This document shows positions 49,074 to 59,450 of a DNA stretch of 64,000 nt, piece by piece. The notes beneath the pieces are model-generated. The model saw nothing but the letters and a program-made list of their open reading frames with translations. It was not told where the DNA came from and ran no database searches. The stretch covers positions 1 to 64,000 of the forward strand of contig CATOGU010000233.1 of NCBI GenBank assembly GCA_951799445.1, read 5' to 3'. The first letter of the stretch is position 1, and each line of letters opens with the position of its first letter. The translations under genes and the position numbers were made by a program. The stretch is from Pseudisothecium myosuroides. Taxonomy: Eukaryota; Streptophyta; Bryopsida; Hypnales; Lembophyllaceae.

Positions 49074-51656
49074 GAGAATCAATTTGTTCTTCTTCAATTT
49101 TTTGCATTTCAAACGGATTTATTAGCTTTAGAACATAGAGTGCGCAATTGAAGATTTTATTTAGTTTTTTTAGTGTTGCTTAAAGATTTTGAGTGTAGTA
49201 AAGTGAGATTTTTGTGCAAGTAGGGAGAAATAGTGTAGATTAAATTATTACAATTTTTATTGGGACTTCTGAGAGTGTGGATTGGTGTCGTCGTATGTGA
49301 TCTTGTTTTTTTCTTGTCGATCTAGTAGTTGTCATTTTGTAGCAATTAGACATTCCATTTCTTTGAAAATGTGGTCTTTAGATGACATTTGGCATGAAAC
49401 CGCTCTTTGAATATTTTTTGACATTTTATTTTTTTTGTAGATTTGCACTTGGGATTTTGTTGTTGTGTTTTTGGTCATTATGTGGGCTCTTTGCAATACT
49501 ATACGCCATAGACATCACATTTTCTGCATCTTGTACAAACGTTAGTTTATATTGTCTCCATAAATATGGCGTAGACATGCTAAACTACATTGACAAAGCC
49601 AGGAAGTTCATGTTGTTTCCTAAAGTTGATACCACCAACCATGCTTTGGAGCTTTGATATCTGTGTAAATAAATAGCATTGCCAAAGTCTCTAAAACCAA
49701 AAACTGAGCCCCAAAACCTCCTATTGGACATCATTGGTACACTCTGAGAGTAGCAGAACCCTAGTTTATATTAGAATATGATCTTACTTGCTAATAGTAT
49801 TTGATTTTGACATTGTTATTAATACCAAATTTTGACACTACTATATTGGTAGCTCAGAAAATCCTTTATTGCCATCATTTAAATTCAACTTTGGACCATT
49901 CTCATGTAAAAACACAATATACATTGGGTCTCATTTTATGAACAAAGCTTGATTTTGGTCACTCGTCAAGGATATTGTCCATCCAACATTTGATCTTTGG
50001 GACCTTGGATATGCCATCTATCAAACTTAGATGCCATGTAGATACCAGTAAGCAACATTAGATGCCAGTAAGCAACATTAGATGCTATCTTGATGCCAAC
50101 ATGTACTGTAAGATGTCATCACAGGAAGAAAACTGCGTTTTACTTGTCAAATCTGCGTTTTACTTGACAGAAACTGCGTTGTACCCAACAAAAAGTGTGG
50201 AATTGGTTTTGTTGAGGTCTCCCTTCTAAATGCAAAATTTTGCATTCTAATACAAAATTCTGCATTTTACTTGTCAAATTCTGTGTTGAAACGTTGGAAC
50301 GCAGAATTTTGCATCCAACATGCAATCAAGAATTTACATTATGCATCAAGACTTTGATTGAAAGCAACAATCTTCAACTATCTCAACCTACATTGTTCAC
50401 CAAAAACATTCCACTAGTATGGGATTAATAATATTATGTTCTTTAGTCTTTTAGTGCCTACTTAAGTCCTACACCAAGAAGTGACCTATTAATTGAAATA
50501 GATGTACACTTGTTTGCATATAAATATTTTAATAATCATTTAATTGTAAATAACTACATATATCCCATAAATTTATATATTATAATTTTTTTTAATTATT
50601 GGATGGTGCATCATAATGTTTGTACAAAGTACATTTGTAGAAAACAAGATTTTTTGAGGCAGTTTGATTCAATGAACATTAGGTGCTAGCAAATTTTTTG
50701 AAACAATTTAGTAATACTTCTACTTTATTTTTGTTCAAGAATGATACATTATACATGTGTTTAACTATGATCCCACACAATTTTCAATGGTTTTGGAAGT
50801 TTTCATTCTTTAGAGTATATGAAGTGTTGCAAAGAATATACACTTATAAATAGTTGAGGGTCAACATTATGATATGAAAAAACAAAATTTGTTAGAACAT
50901 TGTAGACATTTTTTTTGAAAGAACAACATTATTTGGCTTTTAAATACTATATTGTACTAGAAGCTATATTTTTATTGATGCTAAGCTACAACTTCCTTTT
51001 GTGAACATCTTTCGTGATCATCTTTTGTGATGAAAGCCGATCATATGTTTTATCTTTAGTTTCTCCATACCTAAGAAGTCAAATAGATCCAAATTTTTTT
51101 CTCGTGAGTTTTTTGGTATTGTTTGTTGATTTAGTCGTATGTTTTGAAAATCCCTTTTTTGCCATGCACCTCAACCTCATAAAATGAACCTTGTATGTAC
51201 GCCAATGCATTAAAAAAATGGAAAAACTAACTCCAACATAAAGGTCATTGCAAGAATAAGCAAACACTTGCCTTTTCATAAACACCTATCATTACTATAT
51301 TGTTGTCGCAACTATGAGGACCCAACATGTTCCCTATTTTGACTACTTTTCCAATTTTATATAATCTACAATGAGAAAAATATCTTAAAATACAACATTT
51401 TTGCCTCATAGGTCTAAATTACATGAAATTATAAGGTGCCTTCCAATACCATCCAAGTTGCACCATTTATCCCACAATTGCAAGATGCATGGATGAACTT
51501 CATGAAATAATTAAATAAACAACAACATAATTATTTAAATGGCTTTTTTATGGCTTTTTTTTTAATTACTAAAAATAAAAATCTCCACAGACCTATACAG
51601 AATGGTAGCATGTAATGTTGCTACTAACAACCAAAACTATTCAATGTGCTCATTTA
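49074..51656. other. AT-rich, no recognised gene
   Basis: A hydrophobic 91-codon frame at 49382-49657 (possible membrane segments, LLLCFWSLCGLFAILYAI) follows a TTTTTTGTAG acceptor-like site but has no recognisable relatives. A 20-bp direct repeat (CCAGTAAGCAACATTAGATG) occurs twice at 50045-50084. TCTGCGTTTTACTTG and GCAAAATTTTGC-like words recur at 50130-50330. Confidence 0.4.
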
Positions 51657-52122
51657 AAGTAAACCAACCCTATGATAGACAAACCACCCAATGCAAACAC
51701 TTAGGAAATGATCCGTTACAATCTTACATCAACCAATGACCAAAAAATTGCAATAAATGAGATTTGAGCTAATTAGGTTGAGTTAGTGGCTACAATCAAT
51801 ACCTTGGGTGATGGTGTTCAATGAATTGCAATAGGAACTTCTACCTTTCTAATGTAAATTCATCACTAGAAGTAGTTTTTTTTCCCCTTCATGTTATGTC
51901 ATGTCCATGTTAGGAAATATTGTGATTGCTTTAGGTGGTAAGATGACCATTATGGGTACACAATTTGGTAATTTCGGGGTAGTCTAGAGACTCTTTGGAG
52001 CCAATTGGGCAGCATACTCTATTTCTCATGCATATCTTTGTATGAATTTTATTTATAAAAATTCAATAATGTCAACAAGGCAAACTGAACTAGTCATTTT
52101 GCCTATCATAGGTTGTTTACCA
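51657..52122. mobile_element. TA-flanked MITE, AGGTAAAC group, copy 2 (466 bp)
   Basis: The left end AAGTAAACCAACCCTATGAT and inverted right end TGGTAAACAACCTATGAT match, with TA on both sides (51655-51656, 52123-52124). The interior resembles 53311-53750 (TATTGTGATTGC, AAGATGACCAT). Confidence 0.65.
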
Positions 52123-52197
52123 TACTCTTGTCCCTACAGTATAAAGACATAAAATTTGCAGTTTTTGTATAATAAAGATCCAAAAGTACAAAGTCAA

Positions 52198-52366
52198 AGT
52201 ACTTTTGACTCATATTTTCAAATGTCATGAAATTTAGTGCATATGAAAGAAATTCCTTGTCCCTACCTTCTATTAAAATTTTAGCCTAAAATATGTAAAT
52301 CTCTAGTTACATTTACCTGCCCAAAATTTCTATGTTGCCAAAAAACGCATGCTGGTCCTTTAAAGG
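52198..52366 (-). mobile_element. TTAA-flanked main-family left-end fragment (reverse)
   Basis: The reverse complement (CCTTTAAAGGACCAGCATGC, then TAGAAATTTTGGGCAGGT) matches the first ~170 bp of the copy at 58375. It ends at TTAA 52367-52370. The rest of the element is missing. Confidence 0.7.
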
Positions 52367-52626
52367 TTAAGGTAACTACACCTAATTTTGTCCCCTTTCT
52401 AAAATCGACCCCTACAAATTCTTGCCTAAAATGTACTCCCACTATTCATAAGAGTGTAGGATTGATTTTAGAAAAAACTATTTTCAGCACTTTGAATATT
52501 CATAGTTTATTTATATGGTGTCCAAAAAATGCATCCTAAGAGAATCTAGAATCTCCTTTCGACTACCAACAAGATCGTACAAAAAGTTTGTCAATATAAT
52601 AATGGGAAGCATGCAGAATTGCTTAA

Positions 52627-53982
52627 CCCCTAAAGGACTGTTGTTCCTTCAGGGACAAATGTGTTTTGGGGCATGTACCTACGGGCTGAAATTTTGTCGT
52701 GATTTTTTGAAACTTCTTTTGGAAATAGAAAAATTGATAAGCTTTGTGGGAATATAATTTTTTTCACAATCGGTGCCCGGGAACAAAAGTTATGACCAAA
52801 TAAGCTCAAAACAAGGGACGGGGGGCAGTCCGGGTAGCAAAAAAAAATTACAAAAATTTGAATTTGAATTTTTTTTTTCCGTAGATTATATTTTTTCTGT
52901 ATGGAAAGCTTTGATTCATTTCATTTGGATTTGTCATGAAAAAGTTATGGACATTCTTGTTTTGGGGGCATTAGAGCATCTTCTTGAAAAAAATAAATTG
53001 TAGGATTCATTTCTGAATGCAATTTTTCAAATTTTTCAATTTTTTTTTTGCATGGTTTAGTTTAATTACTAAAAAAATCTCACCATTGGGATTAGTGCAT
53101 TTTAATTCCATCTAAAATATATTCATATTTTAGATTTTCCTTTTGTCTCATACCTACTTCTACTTAACAATTTTTTTAAGAATGATAATTAAGTTTTTTT
53201 GTTTTTTTTCTCCTAGACTCTCAACTCAATTCTCCACTATAAAGATTTAAAGCTCAAAACTTTGTAGTGCAAAAATTTTAAGTTAAAAATGTTCAAAGTC
53301 AAAAAATCTAAGGTAAACTAGCCCATGGTGGTCAAATGACCCATGATGGACACCTAATGACCCCATTGTGGTTTTTAAGACTACAATCAATGCCTTACAT
53401 GGTAGTTATGGAGTAATTAGTGACCTCAATAGGTACTTCCAACTTTTCAATGTAAAATTCTTTGTAAAAATTGATTTTTTAGGTCTTCCATGTTTGAAAA
53501 TGTTGTGATTGCATTGGATAGGAAGATGACCATATTGGATTCAATTTTGTTGGTCATGAGGTGGCCTAAAGACCCCTATGGGCTGATCACTTCAAAAATT
53601 CAAAACTAATTCATACTTGGTCCAAAAAATATAATTTCAAATGTCCTCACTATCTCTCACACTTATCTTTGTGTGGGAAAAAAATTGAAAAATTTCAGCA
53701 ATGGCATGAGGGTAGACTCCAAAGTTTGACCACTATGGGCTGGTTTACCTTAGTTCCGCAATGTTATGAAAAACTTGTTTTTTTCACTTTAAATGTAGAT
53801 ATCTTGCAATTTGTGTGGTCAAAAATTCTGAAATTTTTTCCACACACTCTCATACTAGTTAGATGTAAGATACTACAATTAGATGTGAAAAAAAAACATT
53901 TTTGAATTTTTTTTACTCTTTGCTATAGAAATGGCAGTTTTGAGTATTTTTGGGCAGAAAAAAGGCCTTGGTCCTTTAGGGG
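52627..53982 (+). mobile_element. TTAA-flanked element, main subfamily, copy 4, with a nested MITE
   Basis: TTAA at 52623-52626 and 53983-53986, perfect duplication. Ends are CCCCTAAAGGACTGTTG and, inverted, CCCCTAAAGGACCAAGGCC. It carries a 440-bp TA-flanked MITE at 53311-53750; without it the element is about 915 bp, the same as copies at 42096 and 58375. Confidence 0.9.
53311..53750. mobile_element. TA-flanked MITE, AGGTAAAC group, copy 1 (440 bp)
   Basis: The left end AGGTAAACTAGCCCATGGTG and inverted right end AGGTAAACCAGCCCATAGTG match at 18 of 20 positions; TA at 53309-53310 and 53751-53752. The pre-insertion site AAAAATCTAGTCCCGCAATG exists in the sister element at about 59071-59090, so the TA duplication is visible. 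TA target and AT-rich MITE form suggest the Tc1/mariner (Stowaway) type. Confidence 0.85.
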
Positions 53983-54016
53983 TTAACTGGTCGATTTTAG
54001 GTGTAGTTACCTTACC

Positions 54017-54093
54017 TTACTCTCATCCCTACAGTACAAGGAAATAAAATCTGCAGTTTCTGTATGGTAGAGATCCACAAGTACAAAGTCAAA
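54017..54093. repeat. 80-bp direct repeat partner of 52117-52197
   Basis: CCCTACAGTACAAGGAAATA and AGTACAAAGTCAAA are matched by CCCTACAGTATAAAGACATA and AGTACAAAGTCAAA at about 52131-52197. The two copies bracket the nested cluster of MITEs. Confidence 0.7.
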
Positions 54094-54364
54094 CATAACT
54101 GAGGAACATCAGAGGTAAGTCTTATGTCCTTCTAGTTCTTGAAGATATTCTGTAGTCTAGTTTGTAGTAGGTGATGCGAGATCCAGGCAAGGATTGGAAA
54201 TGATTCTACATTTCTACACTTCCACAACGACTGCGAAACCGCTGAAGACTCTGGAAAACTGAAGACTCTCGAAAACCGACTGAAGATACCAAGGGCATGA
54301 TAAACCTACCAAAACCCAAATTGGATGCAATCCATGTTGGCTTTGCCAAAATGATTGAATTTTT

Positions 54365-54640
54365 TTAAAAATAGTTCATTTTCATGACTGTATCTCACAT
54401 ATTAAGGTCGCTTAACCTAATACCAACCGTTGACTTAATACCACCTAAATGTAGGACCCTTGTTGATTCTAGAATGAAAATTTATACCACTACTACATGT
54501 ACTATTGTCATAGATTCTCACTCTAGAATCAATGACAGCCCTACATTTGAATGGTATTAGGTCAATGGTTGGTATTGGGTACGTCTACTTTAAGCACGAT
54601 CCTCATAACTTAAATCATAGCCTTGAAAAAAACTTATTGC
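54365..54640. mobile_element. Near-palindromic (hairpin) MITE, arms about 120 bp
   Basis: The left arm (CTAATACCAACCGTTGACTT, CCTAAATGTAGG, TTGATTCTAGAAT) is mirrored by the right arm (CTCTAGAATCAATGACAG, CCTACATTTGAATGGTATTAG, TCAATGGTTGGTATTGGG). The centre is short (about 50 bp). Transcripts would fold into a long hairpin. Confidence 0.75.
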
Positions 54641-54644
54641 CTAA

Positions 54645-56205
54645 CCCCTAAAGTCCCATTGCGGGACAAAATGGATTACGGGTAGGCTCCTACGGTCTCA
54701 GTATTTGTCATGATTTTTTGAATTTTTTTTTGTGAAGATAGAAAAACTCATAAGCTTTCTAAAAATGTAATTTTTATTTCAATTGGAGCCCGGGAGAAAA
54801 AGTTATGGCACAAAAATCCCTTTTTTTAGTTCAACGGGTAGAAAAAAACAACTCGTAAAAACTTAAAATAAATAAATAATTTTTTTTTTTTTGTATAGAT
54901 TGTATTTTTATTTACAAGATAAGCTTTGATTTAGTCCATTTGGATTTGTTATGTGAAAGTTAGAGACAATCTTGTTTTGGGGGGCAATCAAAGCATCTTC
55001 TTGAAAAAATAACTTGTAGGATTCATTTCTGCCATCAATTTTCACAATTTTTCATAAAAAAAAATTTCACAAGGTTAAGATCTCTTGCTACAACAATCTC
55101 ACCGTTGAAATAAGTATATTTCAATTCCATCTTAGAACTATTAATAATTTAGATTTTCCTTCAATCTTGAACCTACTTCTATTTAACAATTTTTTAACAA
55201 GTGAAAACCAAGTGTATTTTTAAAATTTCTTTTTTTCGTAGACTCTCAACTCAATTCTTCATCATGTAAAATTAGAAATTTAAAATCAATAGAAAAAAAA
55301 ATTTAGTTAATCCCTAAATGCTCGAGGCCCCAAATTTTGGTGTCATCAAAACTTTGAAGTTAAATGAAACCTAAGCAAGTTGATATTTTTAGTAATTTAA
55401 AGTTAAATTTTTTTTGAAGTTTAGTTTTAGCATCAAAAGTCCGATTTTGAAATGATGGATTATGATTTTTTTATTCAAGATTTTATGCAAGGGTACCCAT
55501 TGCAATCTTGACTTTTCATAATGTTGAGGGCTCTTGGAAATGAGCCTCAAATACACTAGATCTTGGAGGAAAAATCACATTAGAAATTCATTTAAAAAAA
55601 TTGTAGAGTAGATTTTGAAAAGCTGTAAATTGATTGGAATTATGCATGTTAGGTCCTTTAACCTCATATTTTTTTATTGACCAAATTTTTAGATTTGGCA
55701 TATGAAAAGAGGATTGAAAGACTTCAAGTCACTTTTGCAGTTTTAACACCCTCATATTCAAACATTATAATCTTTCAATTCATAAGTGATATTGTTGTGT
55801 TTTCTTTTCCTATGTGACCTCTAACATGTCTAGTTTGAATTTGTATGGTTACAATTCATAAAAAATTGATGCAACTTATCAAATGTTGGTTTTTTGTTCA
55901 ATTTAGAGCAAATTCCTAGAAGTTCAAAAAAGGCCTTGGGCATTTAGGGGTTAAGAAGGTTCAAAGCCAAAAAATGTAGTTGAGCGAGGTGCCAAAAAGC
56001 TTGTTTCCAACACTTTAAATGCAAATATCTTGCAATCTGCAAGGTCAAAGTTTTTGAAATTTCTTCTACACATTCTTATACTAGTCTAGTACAAGACCCT
56101 ATGGCTAAATATGCAAAAAAAAACATTTTAAATTTTTTTTTCTCTTTGCTATAGAAGTGGCAGTTTTGAGTGGTTTTTGATGGAAAAAAGGCTTCAGACT
56201 TTAGG
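54645..56205 (+). mobile_element. TTAA-flanked element, main subfamily, copy 5, with nested second-subfamily element
   Basis: The left end CCCCTAAAGTCCCATTGCGG follows CTAA (decayed TTAA, 54641-54644); the right end GCTTCAGACTTTAGGG at 56205 abuts the next element directly. A 640-bp second-subfamily element occupies 55311-55950. Without it the length is about 917 bp. Confidence 0.8.
55311..55950 (+). mobile_element. TTAA-flanked element, second subfamily, copy 2 (640 bp)
   Basis: TTAA at 55307-55310 and 55951-55954. Ends are TCCCTAAATGCTCGAGGCC and, inverted, CCCCTAAATGCCCAAGGCC. The host sequence reads AGTTAAGAAGGTTCAAAGCC when the insert is removed; the neighbouring element copy has AAGTTAAGAAAATTCAAAGCC uninterrupted at 56865-56885, which proves a TTAA duplication. 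Confidence 0.9.
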
Positions 56206-57124
56206 GTCTAAAGTCTAATTGTTCCCTCAGGGGACAAAGTAAATTTCAAGTAGGCTCCTACTATTTTAATTTCTTTATGAATTTATGAATTTAAAAAAAA
56301 AATCAAAAAATACATTAGCTTTCTGGGAATATAATTTTTATTTCAACTAATTGACAAAAGCAAAAGTTTTGTCACCCTAAGTGCAAAATGGGTTTTGTTA
56401 AGCATCACCAAAAAAATCACAAGAAGTCAATATGAAAATTTCAAAATTTTGTCTCTCATAGAAAGTATTCTTATTTAGATGGAAGAGATTTTATTCATTC
56501 TATTTAGACAAGTGATATAAAAGATATGGACAATCTTGTTTTGGGGGGTAATCAAAGCATTTTTTTGAAAAAATAATTTACAGGATTCATTTTTGAATGC
56601 CATTTTTTACGATTTTTCAAAAAAATTATTTGACAAGTTTAAGTTTGTTGGTTGGAATAATCTCACCAATGGAATTATTGTGTTTTGATTCCATCTTACA
56701 GCTATTAACAATTTTGTTTTTTGTTCAATCTTGGACCTACTTCTACTTAACATTTTTAAAGAATGAAAATCAAATATTTTTTTTTGAATATTTTTTCTTA
56801 GGCTTTCAGTTCAATTCTTCAACATAAATTTCATTAATTTAACATGTGTAGTGCAAAAATTTTAAGTTAAGAAAATTCAAAGCCTTAAAATTAAGGTTGG
56901 CAAGGTAATTCCCCCCATGTTTTCTTCACTTCAAATGCAAATATCTTGTAATCCATACTAGAAAGTTTCTGAAATTTCTTCTACACAATTTTATATCAAT
57001 CTAATGCAAGAACCTACATTTAGATATATGAAAAAAAACAATGTCTAAAGTTTTTTGCAATTTGCAATAGAAATGGCAGTTTTGAGCGGAATTTGATGAA
57101 AAAAAGGCCTTGGGACTTTAGAGA
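56206..57124 (+). mobile_element. TTAA-flanked element, main subfamily, copy 6 (about 919 bp)
   Basis: Starts TCTAAAGTCTAATTGTTCCC directly after the end of copy 5, with the intervening TTAA and outermost C bases deleted. It contains the subterminal palindrome TCCCTCAGGGGA and ends GGCCTTGGGACTTTAGAGA before TTAA 57125-57128. Confidence 0.75.
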
Positions 57125-57298
57125 TTAAAATAGTCATCTTTGAGATGGGACTGTGTATATTGTCAAGTAGAGTTCACTATATAATTTTTCATGTTCCAAG
57201 AAATCCTTGAACTATGAGTAAGAAACTATGAGCTGAAGGAATTCCTAGAGCAAATTTTTGGTAGGAGCTGTAGCCCTAGCTCCAAATAAGGTGGGTAC

Positions 57299-57559
57299 AC
57301 CCAAAATCGCACCCTACCTAAAACCACCAACATCACTCTGTGTAAATCTCAAAAATCAATATGTATGTATGTAGAAGAAATCATTCCAGCTTTGAGCCTA
57401 CTTCCTAACTTTTGTATATAATATCCAAATGTTGTGTTCTTTGGTCCGTTGGAACTTCCTTTTACTTGCCAACAAAAAAATCAATGAAAATTTGACCAGT
57501 CTAATAACAATAAATAGGCAGAGTAGTAAAGAAGTGGCAATTTTGGGGGGTATCCACCT
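57299..57559. mobile_element. TA-flanked MITE, AGGTGGGTACACCC group (261 bp)
   Basis: The left end AGGTGGGTACACCCAAAATC and inverted right end AGGTGGATACCCCCCAAAAT have TA on both sides (57297-57298, 57560-57561). Related inside to 43027-43311. A minus-strand 80-codon frame covering it is not a credible gene. Confidence 0.75.
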
Positions 57560-57613
57560 TAACACATCTGACATGAAGGTGATGGGTCTGATATGCCATG
57601 GTGAAGTGCTTAA

Positions 57614-58269
57614 ATCCTCAATGCTTGAGGTCTTTTTCAACTTCTTGGAATTTGCTCTAAATTGAATAAAAAGCCAACATTTTTACAAGTTTTATTAATT
57701 TTATTTAGGATAGAGTTGTAACCGTATAAATTCAAACTAGAGCTGTAAGAGATTATATGGGAAAAGAAAACACAACAATATCACTCATGGATTGAAAGAT
57801 TATAATGTTTGATCATGAGGGTGTTAAAACTAGGAAAGTGATTTGAAGTCTTTCAATCTTCTTTTCACATGTTAAAACTAAAAATTGTTCCCCCAAAAAA
57901 TATGAGATTAAAGGGCATAATACGCTTTTCAATCAATTTACGGCTTCCCAAAATCTATTTACGATTTTTTTTAAATGAATTTCTAATGAGATTTCAGGTG
58001 TGATTTTCTCTCCAAGTTTTAGTGTATTTGAGGCTCATTTCCAAGAGCCCTCAACATTAGAAAATCAAGATTTGCATGGACACCCTTGCACAAAATCTTG
58101 AATAGAAAAATCATAATCATTCATTCTAAAATCAAATTTTTGATGCTAATACTAGACTTCAAACAGATTTAAAAAATATATAAAATACTAAAAATAATAA
58201 TTTGGTAAGGTTTTATTTAACTTCCAAGTATTGCTAACAATAGAATTTGACGCCTTGGGCATTTAGGGG
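57614..58269 (-). mobile_element. TTAA-flanked element, second subfamily, copy 3 (reverse, 656 bp)
   Basis: TTAA at 57610-57613 and 58270-58273. The terminus at 58269 reads, inverted, CCCCTAAATGCCCAAGGCGT; the other end (ATCCTCAATGCTTGAGG) has decayed. The interior is the reverse of 40216-40862. Confidence 0.8.
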
Positions 58270-58374
58270 TTAAGCTTAGTAAGTTAAGTTAAGCTGTTGC
58301 AAACAAGTCTCTTCATAAAGTGCTAACAAAGCCAGTTGTTGAAAGGCCATTGTTGTGGGAAGAAACTAACTTAA

Positions 58375-59310
58375 CCCCTAAAGGACCGGCATGCGTTTTT
58401 GGGCCGTATAGAAATTTTGGGCAGGTCCGTGTGACTAGAGATTTCCATATTTTAAGCTGAAATTTTAGTAGAAGGTGGGCGCGAGGAATATCTTTCATAT
58501 GCTCTAAATTTCAGGACATTTGGAAATAGGAGTCAAAAGTTATGGCCAAATATGTTACTTTTTTTTGTAACTGGGCAATCCAGGCAGTAAGAAAAATTTG
58601 GCAAAAAATTGATTTTTTTTTTAAAATATTTTTTTTCTTGTAGATTATATTTTTGTCTATCTGGAAAGCTTTGATTCATTTCATTTGGATTTGTTATGAA
58701 AAAGTTATGGACATTCTTGTTTTTCGGGCAGTTAGAGCATCTTCTTGAAAAAAATAACTTGTAGGATTCATTTCTAATTGCTATTTTTGCAATTTTTCAA
58801 AAAAACAAAATTCTCATGGTTCAGTTTACTTGCTAGAACAATCTCACCATTGGGATTAGTGTATTTTAATTCCATCTAAAATATATTAATGTTTTAGATT
58901 TTCCTTCTATCTTGTACCTACTTCTACTTAATAAATTTTTTAGGAATGATAATTAAGTTTTTTTGAATATTCTTTTTTTCCCTAGACTCTCAACTCAATT
59001 CTCCACTTTAAAAATTTTGAAGCACAAAACTCTGTAGTGAAAAAATTTTAAGTGAAAAATGTTTAAAGTCAAAAAATCTAGTCCCGCAATGTGCTGAAAT
59101 ACTTGTTTTTTCCACTTTAAACGCAGATATCTTGCAATCTAAGCGGTCAAAAATTCTGAAATTTTTTCCACACATTCTCATACTAGTTAGGTGTAAGATC
59201 CTATGGTTAGATGTGCAAAAAAAACATTTTTCATTTTTTTTTACTCCTTGCTATAGAAATGGCAGTTTTGATGGGTTTGGGGCAGAAAAAAGGCCTTGGG
59301 CCTTTAGGGG
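58375..59310 (+). mobile_element. TTAA-flanked element, main subfamily, copy 7 (936 bp), best preserved
   Basis: Perfect TTAA on both sides (58371-58374, 59311-59314). Ends are CCCCTAAAGGACCGGCATG and, inverted, CCCCTAAAGGCCCAAGGCC: 12 matching terminal bases. No ORF of useful size. The intact-looking ends and TTAA duplication suggest a comparatively young insertion. Confidence 0.9.
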
Positions 59311-59313
59311 TTA

Positions 59314-59448
59314 AAGTGAGCCAACCCATTACCGCCACCTTCTCAATTTTGCCTCATGTACGTGTGCTGTACATTTCGCCTTTGAAATGTAGTTCATGGG
59401 TATATGAGGGTGGAATTGAGAAGGTGACAGTAATGGGTCGGTTCACAT
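59314..59448. mobile_element. Hairpin MITE, AAGTGAGCC group (135 bp)
   Basis: The left arm AAGTGAGCCAACCCATTACC, then GCCACCTTCTCAATT, is mirrored by the right arm (inverted ATGTGAACCGACCCATTACT, then GTCACCTTCTCAATT): about 30 of 35 positions agree. TA at 59312-59313 (inside the TTAA that ends the previous element) and 59449-59450. Confidence 0.8.
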
Positions 59449-59450
59449 TA

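Larger units (their letters stand above)
52370..54012. mobile_element. TA-flanked MITE, AGGTAACTACACC group, split by a nested TTAA element
   Basis: The left end AGGTAACTACACCTAATTTT and inverted right end AGGTAACTACACCTAAAATC have TA at 52368-52369 and 54013-54014. The outer parts are homologous to the uninterrupted copy 59451-59733. At the site equivalent to TTGC-TTAA-ATGG in that copy, a 1356-bp TTAA element (52627-53982) is inserted. Confidence 0.85.

Noticed and set aside
36316..59314. CCCTAAA/TTTAGGG words that look like plant telomere repeats
   Set aside because: They occur once per site, always as the terminus of a TTAA-flanked element with an inverted partner, never as tandem units.
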